64,000 nucleotides of DNA from assembly GCA_020846715.1 (NCBI GenBank), contig JADLDK010000030.1, positions 1 through 64,000 on the forward strand. The letters run 5' to 3'. The stretch comes from Armatimonadota bacterium (GTDB taxonomy: Bacteria > Armatimonadota > UBA5829 > DSUL01). The notes below the pieces were generated by a model, which was not told the origin of the DNA, ran no database searches, and saw only the letters and a list, made by a program, of their open reading frames with translations. Both the position numbers and the translations under genes were made by a program. Below are positions 53,019 to 59,095 of the stretch, one piece after another. How positions within the stretch are numbered: the first letter of the stretch is position 1; the number at the start of each line of letters is the position of its first letter.

Positions 53019-53963
53019 TTACTGGACTTTTGTCTGGATATCTCCCGCCTCGCGCACCCTCAGAAGAGAGTAGAGGTTGTTGCCGACCTTCTCGCAACTG
53101 CTGATGCCAGTTACCGTGACCAGCTCATTTATATTCGGCAGGGTCAGTCCTGGCGCCCATACACGCACCCCATTATTCCCGTCTGCCGCCGTAATGGAGG
53201 AGCCGTCCCAGACAGTGAACGTGTTAGCCGTTTCGTCAACGGATGTCACATGGCCGCATATTTGAACGAGAAGGCCAATGTTGTTAAGGCCGTAGGAGCC
53301 GAAAACTCCTCGCTGACCCTTCCCGGTCGCGAGATCATAGAACCAGTCCCCTCCACCGAGAGCATCTGTGATCAACGTCAGCGGCTCTGGGCGGGCGCCG
53401 GATTTCAGGACAGCAACTCTGGTCGGCTGAACATACCTTTCAAGATCGGCATTGGTCTGAATTGTGCCTGCGGAGCGGATGCTGTCGCCTGGATGGACCG
53501 GTGCTGAAGAGGCAAACCTAATGCCTCCACTGCGCATCTCGTCCTGCGCATAAAAGAAGCCGTCCCAGACCGCTGTCACCACTAGCGGAAGCTCGTAGAG
53601 AATTTCGCTGTCGGCAAGCTTCTTCGCGGCCAGTAACCCACCAGCGTACGCGGAAAACTCCCGGCTGATGGCATCTACAGGCGAAGCCGATGAATCTTGC
53701 CCGACGTAGGCCGTGAACTCCCGGCTGATGGCATCTACAGGCGAAGCCGATGAATCTTGCCCGACGTAGGCCGAGAACTCCCGGCTGATGGCATCTACAG
53801 GCGATGCAGAGGAGTCTTGCCCGACGTAGGCCGAAAACTCCCGGCTGATCGCATCCACCGGAACTGGTGCGTCCGCCGAGATAGCTATGCACAGACTTGC
53901 TAGAGCAACTGTAAACAGTGCATACATCGAATATTTGAGGTTCCTAGCCAACTCACACCTCAT
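53019..53963 (-). CDS. Secreted repeat protein with four 20-residue SREFS repeats and OB-like C-terminal domain
   Basis: A 314-residue exported protein. GTG 53966 and ATG 53963 are adjacent; ATG is preferred, behind AGAGGG. After a signal segment (about 13-32, MYALFTVALASLCIAISADA) come four consecutive 20-residue units PVDAISREFSAYVGQDSSAS (the last diverges after SAYAG). Residues about 125-314 form two OB-like units (GFFYAQDEMRSGGIRF ... LERYV, and NNIGLLVQICGHVTSVDETANTF ... ELVTVTGI) that match the C-terminus of the 1308-residue protein at 44480. A DAxSREFSxY motif occurs as repeats in other bacterial surface proteins as far as I recall; its role is unknown. Confidence 0.75.
   Translation of the reverse strand: MRCELARNLKYSMYALFTVALASLCIAISADAPVPVDAISREFSAYVGQDSSASPVDAISREFSAYVGQDSSASPVDAISREFTAYVGQDSSASPVDAISREFSAYAGGLLAAKKLADSEILYELPLVVTAVWDGFFYAQDEMRSGGIRFASSAPVHPGDSIRSAGTIQTNADLERYVQPTRVAVLKSGARPEPLTLITDALGGGDWFYDLATGKGQRGVFGSYGLNNIGLLVQICGHVTSVDETANTFTVWDGSSITAADGNNGVRVWAPGLTLPNINELVTVTGISSCEKVGNNLYSLLRVREAGDIQTKVQ
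53641..53880 (-). repeat. Four tandem 60-bp repeats inside the coding region
   Basis: Four units of exactly 60 bp (53641-53700, 53701-53760, 53761-53820, 53821-53880) each encode one 20-residue block. Units 1 and 2 are nearly identical over the 48 nt from AACTCCCGGC onward, unit 3 differs at several positions in its last third, and unit 4 has diverged in its last 30 nt. The in-frame period means copy-number change by slippage would not break the gene. Confidence 0.95.
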
Positions 53964-54009
53964 CACCCTCTCAAGAGTCAGACGCCTGGTTACAGCGCCA
54001 GCTCAAACG

Positions 54010-54426
54010 CTATGGCTTTGCCGCACGGACCTGGATCGCGGTAATGCCTTCCGGCAGATTGACGTCACCTTCCCAAGTCGAAGACGAGACATCTCCTGAG
54101 GTCATCGCGAGGTCCACAAACTGTGCGTTGGCTCCACGTGATATTACCCTGGCCTTGACGATCCACTCCGCGGGTACGTTGGACGCATGCACGACGATGT
54201 GCTGCGAGCCCGCTCCGGTGAAGGCCAGATCTGTTTCGCCAATCGACATACTTGCACGTGGATCGGTGCCAACGGCCTGCCCACCAAGAGATACCACATC
54301 TATGCGGGGGCGGCTCGCGGCAGGCCAAACGTCGGCTTGTGTTAATGTAGCGGTATCTACTGAAGCCACTGGGCTGACGGTGCCGCCTGCGGCCACGGTG
54401 TTTGCGCGTAGTCGTACTCGTCCTGT
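54010..54426 (-). pseudogene. C-terminal part of the Gly-rich secreted gene, after an in-frame TGA
   Basis: This segment continues in the same frame as the gene at 54427-55245, directly after its TGA (54429-54427). Translated without a break it reads TGRVRLRANTVAAGGTVSP and then a beta-rich domain of about 120 residues (PRIDVVSLGGQAV ... STWEGDVNLPEGITAIQVRAAKP) ending at its own stop. In related Gly-rich beta-helix proteins, G-(S/A)-GG(R)-I-RLEA follows this point, so the TGA most likely replaced a GGA (Gly) by one base change. No internal start with a ribosome binding site is visible, so without readthrough this part is not made. Confidence 0.7.
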
Positions 54427-55245
54427 TCAAAGACCATCAGCGCCGACTGCAGAAATCTTCCCGGCAATATCTATTGCGTCAGCTACTATTTTTATGGCGC
54501 CACCGGCGGCGTAGCTGCCGTACGATATGATTGCATCTGCTGTAAGCTGACCCGCAACGGATACGAAACCTGATGCGGCGATCAACAGAGCGCCACCTCC
54601 GCTGCCGCCGCTGCCCACGGTGCCCACGGTGCCGCCGGCTTTGCCTGCTCCGCCACTGCCGCCTATGAGCTGACTCACTAGTGGGTCACCATAGGTCACT
54701 GCTATGACACTTGCTGGGTACCGGGACCCAGCGACGGCGTAGGAGCCGTTAGCGTAGTCGTAATAGCCCGGATTATAGGAGTTTCCGCCGCCGGGGCCAA
54801 ACCCGGGAGAGGAGCCGAGACCCGCTTGCGGACCAAAACCTCCTCGAAAACCACCTGGGCCCGGCTCAACCAGAGTGCCATTAGAGAGACCAGATTTTCC
54901 GTTTAGAGAAACCGTCCCTGCTATACTGACGGTCCCGTTTACCAGCCAGACAACCGGCGCGCGAGAAGGGTGGTTCTTGAACGTGACAGTGCAGCCCGCG
55001 GGTACGTTAACGGAGGAATATTTGAAGACGACGGCCCACTTCTCCGGGTCGTAAACACCGTTACCGGCTACTGTTGGTGCGCTGTCCCACTGACCAGTGC
55101 TTGCGAGAGACAGGTCAACCACATAACTCGTGCCGGTGGGATTGAAGGCGCCGTCGGACCCGTCTGCGCCCGGAACGACGATATCTGCGGTCGAAAAAGA
55201 GGCGGCAAGCGCCAGTACAAGCGAAGCGAGTAAAGCTCTCAACAT
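54427..55245 (-). CDS. Secreted Gly-rich protein, N-terminal part, truncated by TGA
   Basis: A 272-residue exported protein. The ATG at 55245 has GAGGAGGG about 7 nt upstream. The signal peptide is MLRALLASLVLALAASFSTA. Residues 25-110 hold a beta-rich cap (SSVNVPAGCTVTFKNHPSRAPVVWLVNGTVSIAGTVSLNGKSG), followed by a Gly-rich region (GGFRGGFGPQAG, GGSGGAGKAGG) and VSVAGQLTADAIISYGSYAAGGAIKIVADAIDIAGKISAVGADG. The layout is that of a large Gly-rich surface protein whose C-terminal part lies beyond the TGA. The truncated product would be exported but incomplete. Confidence 0.7.
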   Translation of the reverse strand: MLRALLASLVLALAASFSTADIVVPGADGSDGAFNPTGTSYVVDLSLASTGQWDSAPTVAGNGVYDPEKWAVVFKYSSVNVPAGCTVTFKNHPSRAPVVWLVNGTVSIAGTVSLNGKSGLSNGTLVEPGPGGFRGGFGPQAGLGSSPGFGPGGGNSYNPGYYDYANGSYAVAGSRYPASVIAVTYGDPLVSQLIGGSGGAGKAGGTVGTVGSGGSGGGALLIAASGFVSVAGQLTADAIISYGSYAAGGAIKIVADAIDIAGKISAVGADGL

Positions 55246-55394
55246 AATATACCCTCCTCACGGCGGCTGTTCCGGCGCCACTTTTACGGCATGGTCAACC
55301 CGGGCCGGCTGGCTAGCTGAATACAGGAGTCCGCTACGGGGGGTTCTCCTCCCGGAACGCTCCTCACGGCTGCCATAAGCCACCAATCTCACCA

Positions 55395-55423
55395 ACGATA
55401 AAGCACTCTGCGCGTGCTGTCAA
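55395..55423 (-). promoter_or_regulatory. Sigma-70 promoter of the Gly-rich gene
   Basis: On the minus strand, TTGACA (55423-55418), a 17-nt spacer and TATCGT (55400-55395). It predicts a leader of about 140 nt before the ATG at 55245. This intact promoter suggests the locus is still transcribed. Confidence 0.7.
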
Positions 55424-55642
55424 TACTCCTTAGCAAAAAATGCAAGAAAATTTCGCAGCGCCAGCCGCTCTCCGGCCCTCGGAACCGCTCGCAAGAGCCG
55501 TGACCTCACACCAGCTTGGACAGGTTTCGCCTACCGCGTAGTTCGCTGCAAAGAGGACAGCGCTTAATCCTGGCTGGGTCTGTCTGAGCTTTCTATCCAG
55601 TCAGCCTGCGCTAGGCTTCTGACCGTAGTACAATCCGGTGAT
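55424..55642. other. Intergenic region before the DMT exporter gene
   Basis: Divergent spacer with no frame that has a ribosome binding site and no RNA signature I can recognise. It ends with TACAAT (55629-55634), 8 nt before the presumed TTG start of the next gene. Confidence 0.4.
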
Positions 55643-56584
55643 TTGAGCAGGGTTCATCACAACATCGCCTCCGGTTTTTCTGCGCTCAGCGGCAACCTTT
55701 ACGTTCTGACGGGCGCGCTCCTGTGGAGCACCGGCGGTGCGGGAATCAAGCTAATCTCCGGGCTTTCGCCGCTGGCCATAGCGGGCGGACGCTCGTTAGT
55801 CTGCGCCGTGTTTTTCGCTGCTCTCCTGCGCGGACGTGTTATGCCCAAGGGGCGGTTCTCGCTGATTGCGGCCGGAGCGCTCGCCTACGCTGGAGTCGTA
55901 ATCGGTTTTGTTGTCTCCACCCGTTTCACTACTGCCGCCAACACCATCATCCTGCAGTACACATCGCTGATCTGGGTCATCGTTCTCGGGTGGCTGTTTC
56001 TGAAGGAGCGCGCTCAGACTCACGAGATCATCGCAGTCGCAATCGGATTGGCAGGCGTTGTTCTTTGCGCTGGCGGAGGCTTCTCGCTGTGGCGCAGCAC
56101 AGGTGTGTTGTCTCTTGCGTCACTGGGCGATGGCCTGGCGCTTTTCTCCGGGTTGTGCTTCGCGCTGACAACTCTTGCCCTGCGGCGCTTGCGCAGCGCC
56201 GCCTCCGCTTCTGAGGAGCAGCCCGGTGATTACGCAGCGCTTGTCACTCTGTTCTTCGGCAACACTCTGGCCGCAGTCGTTGGATTGCCGTCTCTATTGC
56301 GTGACCTGCAAACGCCTGTAGCCGGCCAGAGCGTGGGCCTGTGGATTGTCGCCTGGCTTGGAATCGCGCAACTGGGTGGCGGTTACTGGTTTTTTCAACG
56401 GGGGCTGAAGACCACTCGCGCCCTGAGCGCCAACCTGATATCTCTGGTGGAGCCGCTGCTCAATCCTCTGTGGGTCGCGCTGTTTGTGGGGGAGACTCCC
56501 AGCCGGGAAACGACGGCCGGCGGGCTACTCATCCTCGGCGCGATCGTGCTGACATTTGGCCTGCGCCCGCGTCAGCTCAAATAG
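55643..56584 (+). CDS. EamA/DMT superfamily permease
   Basis: A 313-residue protein with ten predicted membrane helices in two EamA repeats: the first begins LYVLTGALLWSTGGAGIKLISG, and the second contains ALFSGLCFALTTLALRRLR. The conserved end of each repeat is visible (TANTIILQYTSLIWVIVLGWLFLKE; RALSANLISLVEPLLNPLWVALFVGE). Members export amino acids or metabolites; the substrate is unknown. The TTG start at 55643 has no Shine-Dalgarno, with TACAAT 8 nt upstream, so it may be leaderless; other starts are less likely because the first helix follows closely. Confidence 0.85.
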   Translation: MSRVHHNIASGFSALSGNLYVLTGALLWSTGGAGIKLISGLSPLAIAGGRSLVCAVFFAALLRGRVMPKGRFSLIAAGALAYAGVVIGFVVSTRFTTAANTIILQYTSLIWVIVLGWLFLKERAQTHEIIAVAIGLAGVVLCAGGGFSLWRSTGVLSLASLGDGLALFSGLCFALTTLALRRLRSAASASEEQPGDYAALVTLFFGNTLAAVVGLPSLLRDLQTPVAGQSVGLWIVAWLGIAQLGGGYWFFQRGLKTTRALSANLISLVEPLLNPLWVALFVGETPSRETTAGGLLILGAIVLTFGLRPRQLK

Positions 56585-56635
56585 CCCGCACAGCGACTGC
56601 GCTGCCCGCGACCTCCCAGCCTTTCCTCGCCAGCC

Positions 56636-57289
56636 TCAGGCGAACACTGCCGCCAGCTTTTCTTCCTGCGCTTCCTCCACAATCGCCACAAGTGTATCGT
56701 CCACTGCCAGCACCGTATCGGCCTGCGGAATTCGCGCTTCGCCGTTTCGCAGCATTGTAATAATCAACGACCGGTCCGGCAGGTCCAGGGCGTCAATTCG
56801 CTTCCCGGCCACTTTTGACTTCGGCCCGACATGCACCTCAACAATCTCGATATCGCCCTTCTGCAGTGCGGCAAGCGGGACAACCTCATCGGTCTCGATG
56901 CTCTGCTCCAGCAGATTGTAAATCAGGCGCGTACTGTTGACAGTTTCTGCCACGCCGAGCTTTTGAAAAATCGGCTGATTTGCGGGGTCGTTGACGCGCG
57001 CCAGCACGCGAGGGACATTGAAGTGCCACTTCGCCACCTGACACACGACAAGGTTGTCTTCGTCGTCACCGGTTACCGCAACTACGACGTCAGCCCGCCG
57101 AAACCCGGCCGCTTCCATGTACTGGATCTCCGCGCCGTCGCCGTGAAAGGCTACCTCTCCAAGCTCAGACTGCAAAAACGCCAGTCTGTTGCGGTCCTTC
57201 TCCATCAGCAGTAGTTCGTAGTCCTGATTCATTAACTCCTTGGACAGGTAGTAGCCGACTTTCCCCCCGCCTACAATAATCACATACAT
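56636..57289 (-). CDS. TrkA/RCK potassium-uptake regulator (CeoC-like)
   Basis: A 217-residue two-domain RCK protein. YVIIVGGGKVGYYLSKEL (2-19) is the NAD-binding Rossmann motif, with a TrkA_N domain to about 135 and a TrkA_C domain at about 140-215. The ATG follows the upstream trkA stop by 2 nt, with AAGGAGAGG inside that gene's end, so the pair is translationally coupled. It is the last gene of the five-gene operon; a TrkH/KtrB channel subunit is absent, which suggests the RCK pair regulates the permease encoded upstream. Confidence 0.9.
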   Translation of the reverse strand: MYVIIVGGGKVGYYLSKELMNQDYELLLMEKDRNRLAFLQSELGEVAFHGDGAEIQYMEAAGFRRADVVVAVTGDDEDNLVVCQVAKWHFNVPRVLARVNDPANQPIFQKLGVAETVNSTRLIYNLLEQSIETDEVVPLAALQKGDIEIVEVHVGPKSKVAGKRIDALDLPDRSLIITMLRNGEARIPQADTVLAVDDTLVAIVEEAQEEKLAAVFA

Positions 57290-57291
57290 GG

Positions 57292-57750
57292 TCAGGCGCC
57301 CTCTCCTTCAGGCAACAGCGGTTCGATGTAATCCGTTATTTTTCCCCATTCCTGCTCCAGCACGTAATCCCGCAGCAGTCCCGCGGCCAGCAGCGGAGTA
57401 CACAGCGTCTGGATTCCCATCTCCCGATACGCCTGCGCGCGACTGGGATCATACATCCGCGCGACACACCTGGCGACTCCAAACTCATTTTTCGCAATCT
57501 GCGTGGACATGATATTGGTGTTGTCGCCGTTGGTCACCGCAATGAAGACGTCTGCATTCTCAATGCCAGCGCGGCGCAATACGTCCAGATCAATGCCAGA
57601 GCCGACCACTTCCGTCACCTCTGGCAGGTTTCCCAGCCGTCGAAACGCGTCCGCGTTGAAGTCGATGATGGTGACGTCGTGTCCGGCTTCGCTCAACATT
57701 CGCGCCGTAATCGAACCCGCGCGTCCACATCCCAGTATGATGATTTTCAT
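57292..57750 (-). CDS. TrkA_N single-domain RCK protein (CeoB-like)
   Basis: A 152-residue protein with only the NAD-binding half. IIILGCGRAGSITARMLSEAGHDVTIIDFN (3-32) is the Rossmann GxGxxG site with an acidic residue at the strand end, and residues 60-120 complete the domain (ADVFIAVTNGDNTNIMSTQIAK). It lacks TrkA_C and probably pairs with its two-domain neighbour. The neighbourhood permease, TrkA, TrkA recalls the M. tuberculosis Rv2690c-ceoB-ceoC locus. CAGGGAGA lies before the ATG. Confidence 0.9.
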   Translation of the reverse strand: MKIIILGCGRAGSITARMLSEAGHDVTIIDFNADAFRRLGNLPEVTEVVGSGIDLDVLRRAGIENADVFIAVTNGDNTNIMSTQIAKNEFGVARCVARMYDPSRAQAYREMGIQTLCTPLLAAGLLRDYVLEQEWGKITDYIEPLLPEGEGA

Positions 57751-57801
57751 CTAAAATCTCCCTGTGGTGAGCCACCTGTCTCTGTCAAGGGCTTGCTGGC
57801 G

Positions 57802-58218
57802 CTACATTCGCGCAATCCACACCTCGCACGCGGCGCGGTCAAGCACTGTCTGAACAACTCGTCTGTTCTGCTCCGCGCTGATTTCCTCTTGCTCCAGCCC
57901 CGCTTCCATTATGATCAGATCAGCTTTTATATCCGACGCCGCCTGCGCTATCGCAGCCCCTGCGTCTCGCACTGCAAACACGTCTGTGTGTATCTTCAGA
58001 CCCAGCGTCCGTGCCAGATTTTCGGCTTTGTCCATCAGGTCATTAGCTTCACTTAGCCCCGGCGCGGTTTCGTCCTCCATTGCAACAGACATTGGGACAG
58101 CTACGAAACGAGCGGCTGTTACGCGAGCGTTTTGAGAACGGGCCATGCGGCAGACCATTTCCAGCAGGGTGTCGTCTCTAGGAGTACCGCGGTAGGGCAT
58201 TAGAATGTGCCTGGGCAC
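57802..58218 (-). CDS. Universal stress protein (UspA) family
   Basis: A 138-residue single USP domain. GTG 58218 is preferred over the longer frame because GAGAGGAGG lies about 8 nt upstream. It begins PRHILMPYRGTPRDD and continues with the Usp alpha/beta core. The ATP-binding G-2x-G-9x-G(S/T) motif is degenerate (MEAGLEQEEISAEQNR), so it may be a non-ATP-binding type. It lies 32 nt after the STAS-USP gene and 52 nt before the TrkA pair. Confidence 0.82.
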   Translation of the reverse strand: MPRHILMPYRGTPRDDTLLEMVCRMARSQNARVTAARFVAVPMSVAMEDETAPGLSEANDLMDKAENLARTLGLKIHTDVFAVRDAGAAIAQAASDIKADLIIMEAGLEQEEISAEQNRRVVQTVLDRAACEVWIARM

Positions 58219-58249
58219 GCGTAGGGCCTCCTCTCTGGTCTTCCACACT

Positions 58250-59083
58250 TCATACGCGCACTCGCCTCTGGCTCTTCATCTTTATCTTCATTGGCGGCCC
58301 GGCGGCTATTTGTTCCGGCGTCAAGGCCGTTCGCGCCAGCAGCAGAGGGCAGTTTCCGCGTTCAAAAAGTTTTGCAATAAGCACGTGGAGTTCATCCGAT
58401 CGCCGTTCGTTCTGAGTGACGCTCAACACCAGAAATGTCGCGTGGTGTTCGTCGATCTGCCGCAACAGGCCTTCTGAAAGATCTCTCACGAGCTCGATGT
58501 GCGTTTGATACGCCACTCCCGCTTTCTCAGCAGCAGCCGCGGCGCCCTGCAACAGGTCGCGGCCTCTTTGCTCCAGTTCGGGAAGCGGAGTGCCAAGCGG
58601 CACATCCCGTGGCACTTCGATGCAGTAGTGCAGGATGAGAGGCACCGAATACGCGCGCGCCAGACCTGCCGCGACTTCGATGTCGTCTGTGTAGTCCAGG
58701 CCGTACATCACAGGCACCAGAATGCCTCGGTCGGCCTGGGAAGATGCCAGGGCGCTTGCCTGAAGTGATGCCCGCGCAAGCTCCACCGAGTCCGCGACCG
58801 GCACTCGAGATCGCAGACCAGGAACAGACTTGATCTCTTCGCGGACATCATCCGGAATATTCGCCATAATCATCCGCGCGCCAGACTGCCGGATATCCCT
58901 GGCAGCGTCAACAAAAGTGTGAGCGCCCTCCTCGGAGATGTCGGCCAGGTCCACGCAGTCGATGATGATGCCTTCAGGGTGTTCGCGAAGTAGAAGATTC
59001 GCGGCGGCTTTGATGGTGAGCCAGTAGTTCCTGTGAAGGTTCCCCGAGAGTGAGACCAGGTCGTCTTTGGCGTAAACGATCAT
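58250..59083 (-). CDS. STAS-USP fusion protein
   Basis: A 277-residue fusion. Residues about 1-105 form a STAS domain (VYAKDDLVSLSGNLHRNY ... EGIIIDCVDLADISEEGAHTFVDAARDIRQSGARMIMANIPDDVREEI), the anti-sigma-antagonist/transporter-tail fold with Ser or Thr as a possible phosphorylation site. Residues about 120-270 form a USP domain (RGILVPVMYGLDYTDDIEVAAGLARAY). It sits 12 nt after the permease gene. STAS domains often regulate anion transporters or sigma factors, and this one probably works on the permease next to it. I know of no experimental study of this combination. Confidence 0.75.
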   Translation of the reverse strand: MIVYAKDDLVSLSGNLHRNYWLTIKAAANLLLREHPEGIIIDCVDLADISEEGAHTFVDAARDIRQSGARMIMANIPDDVREEIKSVPGLRSRVPVADSVELARASLQASALASSQADRGILVPVMYGLDYTDDIEVAAGLARAYSVPLILHYCIEVPRDVPLGTPLPELEQRGRDLLQGAAAAAEKAGVAYQTHIELVRDLSEGLLRQIDEHHATFLVLSVTQNERRSDELHVLIAKLFERGNCPLLLARTALTPEQIAAGPPMKIKMKSQRRVRV

Positions 59084-59095
59084 CAGCGCGTACCG

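Noticed and set aside
53641-53880. CRISPR-like array
   Set aside because: The 60-bp units are direct, have no spacers and encode a regular in-frame peptide repeat; no cas genes are present.
54427-54429. UGA recoded as tryptophan or selenocysteine
   Set aside because: Other genes use TGA as a normal stop (for example tldD), no SECIS-type hairpin is obvious just downstream, and a single GGA-to-TGA change explains the site more simply.
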